Assembly (NCBI RefSeq): GCF_020379485.1
Contig: NC_063446.1
Span: 18,239,525 to 18,303,524, forward strand
Length of the DNA stretch: 64,000 nucleotides
Direction of reading: 5' to 3'
Origin: Brassica napus
Lineage: Eukaryota; Streptophyta; Magnoliopsida; Brassicales; Brassicaceae
Shown: in pieces, positions 1 to 11,268 of the stretch
Layout: every line of letters begins with the position of its first letter
How positions within the stretch are numbered: position 1 is the first letter of the stretch
Position numbers and translations under genes: made by a program
Notes under the pieces: model-generated
Database searches by the model: none
What the model was told of the DNA's origin: nothing
What the model saw: the letters and a program-made list of their open reading frames with translations, nothing else

Positions 1-1991
1 ACTTTCCTCCTCTGTCGTTTCTAACTACTTTAATAGTTGTGTTAAGCTGATTTTCGAGCTCGAGTTTAAATTCTTTAAATTTTTCTAAGGTTTCGCCTTT
101 GCTATGTAATAAATATACATAACAATATTTTGTGCAGTCATCTATGAAGGTCACACGGTACTTTTTCCCACCTCTAGTTTGTATGTATTTTAAATCACAT
201 AAATCAGTGTGAATTAAATCTAGAGGTTTATTAGTTCTTTCAACACGAGGTGATGACGTTTTTGTGAGCTTAGCCTGTACGCATACTTCACATTTTTATT
301 TACTTGTTTTGCATTTGGGAATTAGATTTAAATTCATTAATCTTTGTATAGATTTGTAGTTTACATGGCCTAATCTTTCATGTTATATATTAAAAGACTC
401 AACCAAATAAGCAATTGACTCTTTCTTATTCATTGAAACTTTTGGAGCTACAACTTTCGGAAGGACTGTCATTACTTTCAACTTGACAAGTCCACCCTTA
501 ACATACCCCTTTCCCAAATACATCCCATTCTTCCTAATCACGAGCTTGTCCGCCTCAAAACTTATGGCGAATCCATTCTTGCTGAGCAAGGTTCCCGAGA
601 CCAGATTCTTCCTCATGTCAGGCACATGCTACACATTCGTCAGAGTGACCTCACGTCCAGATGTCATCTTCAAAATCACATTGCTGCGTCCTTCAATCTT
701 GGAGACTGCAGTGTTTCTCATCCTAAGCTTCTCTTGAGTCTCGCTTTTCTGATAGGTGCTGAACATCGCCCTATCGGTGCAAATGTGGGTGGTTGCACCA
801 GTGTCATACCACCATTCCTTGGGGTTTTTGCTTTCAACCATGTTGGCTTCAGTCACCACAACAACGAGATCCTCCTCAGTGAGATTTTCCTGAGCCTTCT
901 CCTCTTTGATCTTTTTGCGACACTCAACAGTCTTGTGTCCCACTTTGTGGCAGTAGTGACATTTCTCCTTGAACTTCTCCACATTCGCATTGATCTCAAT
1001 GCCTTTGTTCTTGAAGTTTTTTTCAGAAGCCTTCAGGGCTGCAGCAATTTTGGAAGGCTTGGCAGGAGAATTGGCGTGTGCCTTTCCTTTGCCTTTGTGC
1101 TCAGCCATGTTGACATTGTGCTCCTTAACAGTGACCTTGTCAGCAGTTCGGTTTCTGGATTCCATCTGAAGCCTCATGATGAGCTCCTCGAGCCCCATCT
1201 TCTTCTTCTTGTGCTTCAAGTAGTTCTTGAAATCCGCATAGCTTGGAGGAAGCTTTTCAATGAAGCTGAGAGTAGTGAATGTCTCACAGATGGACATTCC
1301 TTCAGCAGCGATTTCATGGCAAATGAGCTGAAACGCTTCCACCTGATCCATGATGGGTTTTGAATCCACCATTTTGAAGTCATGGAACTTTGCAACCACA
1401 TACTTCTGGCAGCCAGCGTCCTCACCCTTGTACTTCTTGTCCAGTGATCTCCATAGCTCTTTCTCCGTGGGGATCTCACAGTAGACATGGTACAATGGGT
1501 CAATGAGACGACCTAAAATGTAACATTTGCAGATGAAGTCGGAATGCACCCATATGTCAACAGTTGCGAGACTGTGAACATCATCAATCCCGTAAGAAAT
1601 AAGGGGCTTGTCCTCCTGGATGAACTTGTCTAGCTTCATCGTTGTTAGGAAGAACATCATCTTCTTCTGCACGTTTGAAGCCTTTGCCATCAAACTTGTC
1701 TGGCATCAGTCCTTAAGTGAACACACTAGGGATAGCCAGAGGAGTTTGAACTGCCACCGGACCACTTGCATTTGCTGAAACTGAACCCGTCTGATAAATA
1801 CGAACACCGAATAGACTCCGGCGAGTGGTTTCATCAACAGCATTTCCCGCAGGGAGGATAGTGCTTGTTGTTGCTGCAGCGGTTGACGATGTGATGTTTC
1901 CAACGGTTGCCACAGTTGCATCAGTGGCTGCAACGTTGAGTGGAGTTGTTGTTACATCAGTGGTGTCAATGGGGGTGTTGTTACCGTTCAT
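1..1991 (-). pseudogene. copia gag-protease-integrase polyprotein (partial, frameshifted)
   Basis: Gag probably starts at the ATG at 1991 with a Thr/Ala-rich N-terminus. The frame is lost near 1680-1715: the sequence matching the conserved start of the copia gag domain is split across two frames, consistent with a small deletion. The long frame 1693-629 carries the gag domain, a zinc knuckle C-X2-C-X4-H-X4-C (Cys245, Cys248, His253, Cys258 of that frame) and the protease motif DTGATTHIC near residue 297. Frame 625-383 has the GAG-pre-integrase region. From about 380 to 1 the integrase core is readable, with HTDLCD and a degraded NDRGG second acidic site. It encodes the capsid, maturation and integration proteins of a retroelement. 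Confidence 0.8.
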
Positions 1992-2064
1992 CTTTTTTCT
2001 GTAGAGAAAACATGAAGATGGATTAGTACTCCAATCAACAAATAACATATTATTTTTAAGCAAA

Positions 2065-3223
2065 AAATAATAGTCTAAAATCGATTTTTATTTTTGGTGT
2101 TTGAACCAAATCATATCGATATAAGTAACGTTTACAGAAGATCTAGGAAACGTTTCGCGGATAAGCATATAGCAAATCGCAAACATCGTTTATGAGATAA
2201 GTAAGAAGCGTATATCAATAAACGTTTTCGCGGTAGTGCTACAGAGCAAAACGTAAACCGTTATGAGATAAGTAAGAAACGTTTCGCGGAAGTGCTACAG
2301 AGCAAATCGCAAACATCGTTCCAAAACCCGTTAACAAATCCTTGTTAAACCGTTTCATAAGACCGTTTTTCAATCCGATCAACCGCTTTAGATAGAAAGC
2401 GATTTAGAGTTAAGAATGTAAAAGCCGGATAACCGGACTGAAATAAACGATATAATAAAAGCGATATGTTAAGGAAATAAACGATTGTGAAGAGCTAATA
2501 CAAGAACGATAAAAAATTGTATTCGCTAATGAACATGGAGTCGAGATATAATCTATTTCCTTAACTCTAAATATTCGCTCCGTTAATGAGACAGAACTGT
2601 ACGAATACCGAGTCCCAGGATACAACCGTGGCAGACAAATCACGCTTCACTCGTGATCGCCCTATCGAACTATAAACTCTACGAAACACTCTCGTATTTA
2701 AGACTTACGCTAAGGAAATTTTTGTTGTTGGTTTCGATGTGAAAAGTTGAGAAATGAATGAAGAGGAGGCGAGTATTTAAAGAAGAGAACCGGATTTGAT
2801 TTTCGAAACTGGTGCACATGTTTAGCGAAAATATCTCTGAAATCTCAGGAGTGGAGAGTTGAGAAACTTTCTCCGCAAGATCTCTCTGACTCGTTCTGAT
2901 CCATTTCGAACAGACAAACTTCGTGTCGTTTTTAGACAAACTATGTGTCGTTTATTCACGAACGTCATTCTGTTTTTTAGAAATGAAATGGCAAAAATTT
3001 AGTGCTTAACTTGGTCCAAAAAGAATATTTTTCCACCAAGACCCAAGACCAAACCCGCACCGAGCCTAGCCTAGCCTGACGGCGGCGGCGGCACGCGTGG
3101 ACAGACTTCCTCCCTCCTTGAGCCGTTTAACAACTTATAACACATGAGCGCATATATATTGCTCATCTCCTCTCTACTTCCCCGATGTGGGATGTTCTTA
3201 AGTTTCATTCATTTAATCCAACA
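2065..3223 (-). repeat. probable copia 5' LTR and leader
   Basis: The right boundary is set by the TG..CA rule at 3223. The left boundary is unresolved because I could not find a clear tRNA-Met primer site. A TATATAT box lies near 3150. A short imperfect tandem repeat of roughly 60-70 bases, each unit containing 'CGTTTCGCGG' or a variant and 'AGCAAATCGCAAAC', occupies about 2135-2320. A CTACAG just before the gag ATG could be the acceptor of a leader intron. Confidence 0.45.
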
Positions 3224-5395
3224 AAGCTTTTTTCATGTGACCCGTAGACCTATTTGTATTCACCTTATGCCTTTTATTAATTCAGCCATTAGGCTATAAT
3301 ATTAGGCCCTGAAGCACCACCAGATACCAATACTCGAGCTCGGTTCAGGATGCAATGTAAGAACGGCTAGCTTAGGTTATTGGTTTTGTGATCTTCTGGT
3401 TTAAGAGATCCTGTCCGCAACAAATAATGTGTAGAATTCATTAAATCTGATGATGAATAATAATATTTTAAAGATTTTTTTTCTTTTGAACACAATAATA
3501 TTTTAAAGATACCTTAGGCAATCACTAGTTATGTCTTATGTGTCCCCGGCTGTGCCAGTAGAGGAGAACGGTGGTCCTACATCTGCTTGCCGTGCCATCT
3601 TTCCCTTCGTTTTTGTCAGATTAAAACTGTATCCAATGACATTGCGTGAAGTCGTGTAAAATTTTGAAAAGGATATGTAAAATTCCTCTAAAATACATAA
3701 TGTCCGATAAATATTAATGAATATGATACATTATAAAATTAGTGGGAGTAGCTTACAAAATTTAATACTCTTTTCGTTTCATAATAGATGTTTTAAAAGA
3801 TTTTGTTGTTTCATAATAAATGATGTTTCGATATTTTTATGTTTTTTTAACTTTATTGGAAACTGTGTAGCCAAGTAGATATTATAATAATTTATGTAAT
3901 TGGTTGAATGATTTTCAAATTATATTTTTACAATAATTTTTTTTAAAAAAATATTTTTTTAATCTTTGTGAACTGAGGTAAAACATCAATTATTGTAAAA
4001 CAGAGAAAGTATATAATACATTCCAAGCTAACAATAAAAATTTTGACAAAAAAAATCAATAAAAATAATTAACTATTTGATTAGTACAATTAACTCTTTG
4101 ATGTTTGAAACCTTGTGGTTGACAATTAGGAACTGAATTAGAACGCAACCTGTTGTACCAAACTGAATTATATTGTTTCCGAATATATGTTCGAATGGTG
4201 TAGAGGTTCATCATTCAACCATTTCGGGTTTTACATCATAGAAAAAAATCTGCATGCAAATCTTACCCACTACACATTTGGTGTTGGTTGTCCGACATCT
4301 GCAACTATTTAATTTAAAATATATTTATCTGTTTTTTTTAAATACAACATTTTCATTTTTTTTACTTATAACTTTAAAAATATAAAAACTATCATTAACT
4401 ATATATTTCTCTTTCTATTTTCTTCATATTATTTTAAATTTATTTAAATTATTGTGTTTTTATAATGTGTGTTTAATTATGATGTGTATTATGAAAATAT
4501 TATAATATAATTTAAATATGTATAGTAGTGGAAGATATATATATATTTCATTAAATTTTAATTTTTTCATATTTTGATTTTAAAATTTCAGTACCATGAT
4601 TTTAGTGCAAGATTTATTGTTGTTTATGTATTATATTTCTATATTATGTTGTTTTGATATATTTTACTGTAATTTTTATTATTTAGACATATAATTTTCT
4701 TTTGAACTATTCTTATCATTCAAAATTATAATAATTGTTTGATCTACTTGATATGCATGCAAAATCCGTTTGATATGCATATCTCCTGTATGATATGTTT
4801 GATCTGCACTTCTTCCACATGATCTGTTTGATCTGCACCGTTTGAACTGCATTTACCATTCGGAACCTATATGTTTTTATTTCTTACCCATTTATGTTCT
4901 CGGAAATGAGTCTATATATTAGTTACTTTCCCTTTTAAGAATTAGTCTAGATTCTTCTATAAACTTGATATATCTGCATTTAATAAAACTCCTTGTATAA
5001 CATAAAAACTAAAATTAAATCTATAATTGCATTCTTATAAATAATTATGTATTTTATCTTGTCTGATTTATGGAATAATGTATAATCAAATAAATAGCAT
5101 AATATATTTTTAAAATGCGAAAAGTTCATATTTATTTGAAAATGATACAAGAAAGATTTAGAATAATATTTACAAACATACATTGTACTACTAATTAGTG
5201 TAATAAAGATTAGCCTATACTTTTCTGTTTCAAAATAATTATTTTTAAAGATTTTTACATCTCATTTATTGAATATTTAATTTATTTAATATTTAATAAA
5301 CTAACTTTAGTTAATATATGTTGTTTTGCATAAAAATAACAATAAATGTAGTTATAGATGGTCAAATATATTAAAAACATTTGATTTTCATACAG
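3224..5395. other. AT-rich intergenic DNA
   Basis: No gene was recognised. It contains one Stowaway-like MITE, annotated separately. A run of 'TTTGATCTGC/ATATGC' variants occurs at about 4738-4850. The rest is AT-rich sequence with many stops in all frames. Confidence 0.6.
3768..4009. mobile_element. Stowaway-like (Tc1/mariner) MITE
   Basis: Imperfect terminal inverted repeats: CTCTTTTCGTTTCATAATAG at the left and the complement of CAATTATTGTAAAACAGAG at the right. They resemble the CTCCCTCCGTTTC family end and are flanked by TA dinucleotides (3766-3767 and 4010-4011). It is 242 bp with no coding capacity, as expected for a non-autonomous element moved by a mariner transposase. Confidence 0.65.
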
Positions 5396-5409
5396 AAATT
5401 TAAAAAGGT

Positions 5410-5645
5410 GACGGGATGTGGTAGCTCGTTTGGTATGGACTTTGGGGGCCAATTGTCATGTTCCCGGGTTCGACGCTAGGCGGAGGGGAACTGTCCATCC
5501 TGTCACCAAATGCGGTACTGGGTGTTGGGCTTTGTCTCCAGCCCAGGTAAAGTCCTCCCAGGTGAAGTGGACCGCTGCCTAACCGGACCCAGGAGAATGA
5601 CCCACGTAAGTGGGGAACCCCTGGATTATAAAAAAAAAAAAAAAA
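5410..5645 (+). mobile_element. tRNA-derived SINE with A-tail
   Basis: GC-rich island in AT-rich DNA with an RNA polymerase III A box (TAGCTCGTTTGG, 5422-5433) and B box (GGTTCGACGC, 5467-5476), a unique body and an A-tail. The 14-base target duplication AAATTTAAAAAGGT is exact at 5396-5409 and 5646-5659. A SINE is mobilised by LINE machinery. The intact duplication and long tail indicate a fairly recent insertion. It could be mistaken for a tRNA gene, but it is too long and has no folded acceptor stem. Confidence 0.88.
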
Positions 5646-5717
5646 AAATTTAAAAAGGTTATTTAGAATAAAATAAAATAAAATCTGAAATCATAACTTA
5701 ATAAAACAATTCCCCCT

Positions 5718-5748
<31 letters not shown>

Positions 5749-5755
5749 AAAAAAA
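5718..5755. repeat. poly-C run followed by poly-A
   Basis: About 29 consecutive C bases (5718-5746) are followed directly by 9 A bases. Such long C homopolymers are rare in plant DNA and are prone to sequencing or assembly error. Confidence 0.9.
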
Positions 5756-6034
5756 GGTGAAACAAAGGAAACAGTTATTTATTTTTGTTGGGCGTGATGG
5801 TCGTCGTAAACCGGAATACTCATTTGGCCTGCGGTGACAGTAATTATTTGGACTCCACCGCCAAAGACCGCACTCATTCTCTCTCGTGACAGATTCTAAC
5901 TGTTATAAAGACTGTTCTTTTTCGCAATCTTCTCGTGTCTTTGCTTTAGTTATCTCTTCATTTTCCATTTCTCAAACTCAATTAGCTCTTACTTTAAATT
6001 AAAAGCTTTTTTCCTTCTCTATAGTTTAAAGAAA

Positions 6035-7004
6035 ATGGGAAACTGTCAAGCGGTGGACACTACCAGAATCGTGATACAACACCCAAATGGTAAAGAAGAA
6101 ATGCTAAGCTGTCCAGTTTCTGCTAGCTATGTGATGAAGATGAATCTTGGCCATTGTGTTGCTCTTCTCATCTCCACCACCGCTCTCTCTGCCTCTCCCG
6201 GTCATGGAGGACCTCTTCGGCTCACCAGGATTAAACTCCTCCGTCCCACAGAGACGCTTGTTCTTGGCCACGTCTACAGACTCATCACCACCAAAGGTAC
6301 ACTCCAAACTATATATTGTTGTATTCGATTTCATATTCAACTCTATCTCATAGTTGTAGTAGAACTTTGCTCAAGTCTTAACTCAAAAATAAAAAGACTA
6401 GGGGTTTTGTATATATATGTTACTCTCTTTTAGTCTCATGTAACCTCTGAAACTATTTATTGGTCCTTTCCAGACTTTAGATCAAACTTTATTCCTGTTA
6501 AGTCTGCTGTAATTTTTAAGCAAAAAAAAAGTATGTTGTAATTAGATTGTATCAGAACAATTGTAATGTATACGATTACTGAGTCAAGAGTCTTGTGTGA
6601 ATGCATTGGTAGCCTGTCCAACATATGTTGGATGCTTTTCTGGATGGGGCCTAATCTACAATTTTGAAACTTGTTGGGTAAATTTCAGAGGTTATGAAAG
6701 GCTTAATGGCGAAGAAATGTTCCAAGTCGAAGAAAGAAGGTAAGATGTCGGAAGATAAGGTAGAGATGGTGAAAGCATTTAGCTCGAACAAGCTTGACAA
6801 TGAAGATCAGGTAATATATGACTTTTTAATATTGATATTTTTAATTATAGTTTGGTGGATGACTTCTTGGTGAGAATTGGCTTTAACTTGAATGAAAGCT
6901 GTCTATGGCTGCAGATGAAAAAGCAAGAGAAAGAAAGACCACTAAGAATCTCAAGATCATGGCAGCCTTCTCTTAAAAGCAGAGCGGAAGGAGGTTCAAG
7001 CTGA
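6035..7004 (+). CDS. PADRE (DUF4228) domain protein
   Basis: Three exons: 6035-6296, 6689-6810 and 6915-7004 (stop TGA 7002-7004). Both introns are GT..AG and phases agree, giving 157 residues. The N-terminus MGNCQ has the N-myristoylation signal (Gly2) with Cys4 as a possible palmitoylation site, as in many DUF4228 proteins. The DUF4228 core covers roughly residues 1-95, including the 'LLRPTETLVLGHVYRLIT' stretch. The C-terminus is basic and ends RISRSWQPSLKS..., typical of the family. PADRE proteins are plant-specific and often respond to pathogens or stress; their biochemical role is unknown. From memory the closest Arabidopsis match is At5g50090, with At5g62900 related. The start is the first ATG after a TC-rich leader. 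The frame continuing past 6296 is intron read-through. Confidence 0.9.
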
Positions 7005-7442
7005 AGAAAGTCTAAAACTTTGGGGAACATTCAAAAGAAGCTTTGAAACATGAGGATCCAGTTTGGAAATAGGAATGCTAGTGTCAAAAGCTGGTCCCTT
7101 GTAATGTGTGAAATTAAAGTGATAAATTTGGAAGCAATCATTCATTTATTTGACCGAAGACCCTAGTTGCAGGATAAAATAACAAATTTCGTCTGAGAAA
7201 GCGTTACAATCAAAGAACGAAAGCATCAAGCGTGCTTTGAGCTGATCATTTATCACTCCTTCTGTTTCAGAAATATATAAGTTATGAAACAATTTTTTTA
7301 GGCAGCTTTTATCATTTAATAGTAATAAAGTGTACATTTCAATTAAAAATATATTAAATTTTATAATTTTAAAATGATATATATATATATATATATATAA
7401 TAGTCCAATTTTAATGTTTTATTAATATGTGTAACTCTTTAA
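7005..7442. other. 3' flank of the PADRE gene, intergenic
   Basis: It probably includes the transcript end. An (AT)n microsatellite lies at about 7377-7398. A 'CTCCTTCTGTTTCAG' start near 7256 resembles a Stowaway end, but I did not find a clean partner. Confidence 0.5.
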
Positions 7443-7451
7443 AACATACGA

Positions 7452-8286
7452 TTTTTTTTTTCACTGATGTTTTATTAAAGAACAAAGTCCAACCAGACTT
7501 AGTTCAACATAAAAAACAAAAGCCCAACAAAACAGGTAAACACTATATAAAACCATTTGGACCATAAGCCCAAAAGAAACCGTTGAGGAAAGATGTGACA
7601 GCTGCCCACCGCGTGTACGAACGCCTTACATCCTGAAACACGTGTCAAGGCGAGAAGTCAACCATCTTCCACCGGCGAAACAGAGGAGTCTCCGCCGTCA
7701 GCGGAGCCGAAGCCGTTGAAGAAAGATGCTCAAACAAAGCCATCTTCACGGTTACTCAAGTCCCTCACCGGACCAACGTTTCCACCAAAATCAATCGTCT
7801 TCAATCGTCCCTCAACCATCGATCTTCCTACATGCAAATCAGACATCTTTTAAAATCTGAGTAAGCCCGAAGATGAAGAAGCTCTTGACGAGGACGAAAG
7901 AGACAGACGAGGCCGAGGAAGGAGAGTCGATTGCGAAAGTTAAGAACAGAAACGTCAATCAACGAACCCGTGATAACCCCGGTGAAGAGCCGCCGTCGAC
8001 ACCGAAGGAGCGCGACGCGGAATCGTAAGCCAGCGAAGCGGAGCTGAGAAAGCCACCGCAACTCAGAAACAAAAGCCAGCCGTCCATCGCCGGAGGAGAA
8101 GGCGAGAACGCCAGAGTCTGAAGTCGGTCGGATGAAACCGAAGCCGGAGAACAAAAACGACGGTCTCTCCAACTCTCAAAACAAACCCTACCCTCTCTAA
8201 AAGATTTTTGATTGGTAAGAGAGGAAGAGAGTTCAAGAGAGAACTCTCTCTCTAAGAGAGGAGAGAGACCGGTGTAACTGAAATAT
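7452..8286 (-). mobile_element. non-autonomous poly(A) retroposon (LINE-like derivative)
   Basis: On the minus strand it begins with a CT-rich, promoter-like 5' region and ends with AATAAA about 14 bases before an A-tail, seen on the plus strand as a T run at about 7452-7461. It is flanked by the 9-base duplication AACATACGA (7443-7451 and 8287-8295), a mark of target-primed insertion. It is GC-richer than its surroundings. A minus frame of 114 codons (8172-7828) is open, but I recognise no domain. It could be a LINE deletion derivative or a processed transcript; there is no reverse transcriptase. Confidence 0.7.
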
Positions 8287-8295
8287 AACATACGA

Positions 8296-9152
8296 ATTTT
8301 TAAACTGAAGAAAAATATTTATAATTCTAAAACGTTTACAAATTGAATAGATCTATAACATGGTTTATGAGTTGAATATTTTGATCATCGCATATTTTCT
8401 TTTTTCTCTTTTTGGTCTTAACATTTTTTCTATTTTCGTTTCTATGTTGCTTGTGGGATAACTCCAGCATTACATGTTGACCATTAAATTCAGTTTCATG
8501 CTATAGACGTTACAAAAGAAAAGAGAAATCTAAACCGGTTGTAGAAAAATTTCTTGTTGTATTTGAAGAGACTTCTTTGTATTCAAAGATACACTATACA
8601 TTTTTTAACTATTATGTTAAATTACTCAAAAACACTTTGTACAACAAGTGTTACTAGTGCTTAAAATCCAAAATAATAGAATGTTATAATATAAAACATA
8701 GGATTAAAGCCTTATGAAAAAACCACTCGTAGGATTATGTACTTTTGATCACCTATTTTCAATATGGATGAGCATCTGTTCCGTAACAGACCATTGAACC
8801 TATCAAATTTGGTGATTCTCCATGGTGTTGCTGATATGAAATAAGTTCAATCTTACATATCGATGTAATACCTAAAGTGTCAATCCAATTCTTAAAGATT
8901 TCGAACAATGGAAATACAGATATAAGCAATCAAATTGCAATGAATTGGATTCAAGTAACAAGCAATGATTCAAACTCAAGAACACTAAGTAACTAATCAA
9001 GCTTTTAACCAGTAAAACGAGGAGAACTCATCAATATATACATTTTCTATTCGGTGATTAAGATCCAAGTTAAGATAGGACAACAATAAAAATGATTAAA
9101 GGCTTCATCGTTATAGGCTTCACTGACTAATGTTAAGATGGCAAGCGAACAA
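8296..9152. other. intergenic, no gene seen
   Basis: Around 8750-9060 the sequence has the feel of an old LTR fragment ('AAGCAATCAAATTGCAATG' and similar), but no boundaries, coding motifs or duplications were found. Confidence 0.4.
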
Positions 9153-9161
9153 TAAACTAAT

Positions 9162-9609
9162 GAGAAAAAGACAAAAATAGCACTAAATCAAGTTTTTATT
9201 CCCAAACTAGCGCTCAAGGTCAAAAGTCACAAAAATAACACTTAATGTTTTATCAAAAGTCACAAACTTAGGATTTAGAGTTAAAGGGTGGGGTTTAGGA
9301 TTTAGGGTTTAGGGTTTAGAGTTTAAGGTTTAGGGTTTAGGGTTTAGAATTTAGGGTTTAAGGTTTAGGGTTTAGGGTTTAGAGTTTAGGGTTTAGGGTT
9401 TAGATTTTAGGGTTTAGGGTTTAGGGTTTAGAGTTTAGGGTTTAGAGTTGAGAAATGAGGTTTTGGGGATAAGATTTCAAATTTTAAAAATTAAAAAAAT
9501 TAAAATTTTCAAAGGATAAACTTAGAAAGGTACTATTTTAGTCATTTTAGTTTTTGAATGCTATTTTTGTGATATAAACTTAGAAAGGTGCTATTTTGGA
9601 GATTTGCCC
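9162..9609. mobile_element. Mutator-like (MULE) MITE with telomere-like core
   Basis: Terminal repeats GACAAAAATAGCACT (left) and the complement of AGGTGCTATTTTGGAG (right). The flanking 9-base duplication is TAAACTAAT (9153-9161) versus AAAACTAAT (9610-9618), one mismatch. The core at about 9285-9449 is a degenerate array of the plant telomere unit TTTAGGG. A 9-base target duplication is the hallmark of Mutator-like elements. There is no coding capacity. Confidence 0.7.
9285..9449 (+). repeat. interstitial telomere-like repeat (TTTAGGG variants)
   Basis: Some twenty tandem heptamers: TTTAGGG with variants TTTAGAG, TTTAAGG and TTTAGAA. It lies inside a transposon-like element, so it is not a chromosome end. 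Confidence 0.9.
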
Positions 9610-9618
9610 AAAACTAAT

Positions 9619-11223
9619 TGGTATGTTAATGATTTGATATTCGCTAAAAATAAAACTCTCTCGAACAGTTAAAGGTTTCACCGGCTCCTAGTAGCTCCGT
9701 CGTTGGTTCATGGTGTCGGAGGCGCGTCTTCTCCCCCTCCCTTCCTCTTTGTCTTCTCCCCCTCCCTTCCTCTTTGTCTTTTCGTTCCTTTCAACTGTTC
9801 CTCTCCATCGTTGATATGATCCCATTGAGTGTCAATGGTTACATAGATATTCAGGTATTATATGTGAAAAAAGAAGAAGACAGAAAGTGAAAAATTACAA
9901 TGTGCGAATTAAATATTTAAGACCCACAATAGAAAGAATTCTGCCGACGTGGACACCTAAAAGTGTCCCACTATTTATATGATTAGTTAAGATTTCAGTG
10001 GCCTTCAATCCAATTTCTTGTACGTTCCGACCTCGAACCGTCCTATGTGATAGAGTAATATCTTTTCGTCCCTCATTTTATTGTGGTTAGGGCCTCTTGG
10101 TTATGATATGGATGAGTTTCTCTTCATCGGTGTGGCTAGAGCTGTTGTGATCTTCATTCAAGTAAGCTCCATGTTAAAATAATTGAGAGACACCGACGAT
10201 TATGTAGAAAGAGAGTTCAATAGTGGATCACCAAGGTCCATATATCTCAAAAGCACTCTTGAACCTGTAAATATTTTAAAAAGATTCCAAAACATAATAA
10301 ATAGTAACACATATATACCATGGTTAAAAACATGTAAAATCCATGGTATATCAGATCTTCATTCAAGTAAGCTGCATGTTGAATCAATGAGGAGACACCG
10401 ACGATTATGTAGAAAGATAGCTCAATGGTGGATCACCGAGGTCCGACGTCGGAGATGAGACGGTTAATCTGATTAGTCATTGCTTGATTTTCTCCATTCC
10501 ATCTCACTGTTACACGTGTTGGTTTGCATGCTTATCGATTTGGCTAAATTAATCAGTTAATTGGGTTAACTACGCACATTATATTTTTGTCATTGATTTG
10601 TAATTAGGGTTGCGACATTTAACCGGAATCGAATACCCGAACCTGTTCACCTCTGTTTCGGTATTTATTATTTTGAACTGATGTATATTAGTTTAAATAA
10701 CTATGGATATCAGATCAGGTTCAGTTTTTATCCGGAACCGGCCTGGTACTTGTTTAAACCGAATTCTATGTTTAAACACACACATAATTTGTATCTCTTG
10801 AGAGTCAAACCTGGGTCGGAAAGCAGCGGAGCATAGGCTGGGCCACTAGACTACTTCAATTTTATTGTAATTACCTATATTTTAAAAATAAAATAGAAAA
10901 TATAATATCTTGGGTTTAAATTGTCTATCCAAACTTATCCGGAACCGACGTAATCAATCCGAATCCGAACCAAAATTCTACCAAATACTATTTGGATACA
11001 ATTTCTCTATAATCTATATATCTGAAACCGAACGGTCCTATCCAGAACCGATCCGAGTACCTGAGGTCCTAGCTCTATAAATTGTAACTCATGAATAATG
11101 GATTGATTTCCCATTTTGTGTGTGTGTGTTTTGGGCTTATTTTCATGAAAAAAGAAAAGAAATGACCTTTTCAATGAATTTTCCAGTAAAATCTCCCTAG
11201 TTGGGTTTCAAATTGATACATAA
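9619..11223. other. intergenic with small duplications and a degenerate hAT-like MITE
   Basis: A 25-bp unit (CTTCTCCCCCTCCCTTCC...) is tandemly doubled at about 9727-9778. A block of about 92 bp at 10150-10241 recurs at about 10354-10444 with roughly 10% change. About 10604-11062 resembles the 'ATTCGGGTACCCG' hAT-type MITE family seen elsewhere in the window, but no clean duplication was found. The open frame 10183-10458 spans the duplication and is not convincing as a gene. Confidence 0.45.
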
Positions 11224-11268
11224 GTGATCCATCCCGCAAGTTTTTGTCGGAAAACACCAAAAGAAAAA

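Larger units (their letters stand above)
1..3223 (-). mobile_element. Ty1/copia LTR retrotransposon, 5' part, decayed and cut by the window edge
   Basis: On the minus strand a copia polyprotein order is visible: gag with a CCHC knuckle, protease, GAG-pre-integrase and the beginning of integrase, which runs off the left edge. The outer end at 3223 reads TGTTGG on the minus strand, followed shortly by a 'CCCACATCGG' block common near plant copia LTR starts, so about 2.07-3.22 kb is probably the 5' LTR plus leader. The second LTR and the reverse transcriptase lie outside the window. At least one frameshift in gag shows it is not autonomous. Confidence 0.8.

Noticed and set aside
626..1363. 245-codon plus-strand ORF
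   Set aside because: Antisense shadow of the copia gag frame, which has zinc-knuckle and protease motifs.
5410..5640. tRNA gene (A and B boxes present)
   Set aside because: No cloverleaf, too long, and flanked by A-tail and target duplication; it is a SINE.
5224..5700. Stowaway MITE interrupted by the SINE
   Set aside because: A left end resembling CTGTTTCAAAATAA exists but I could not find a matching right end.
9285..9449. Chromosome end
   Set aside because: Degenerate, short and bounded by transposon ends with unique DNA and genes on both sides.
11224..11268. Start of the RsmG-like gene at 11224
   Set aside because: That codon is GTG; the first in-frame ATG is at 11269.
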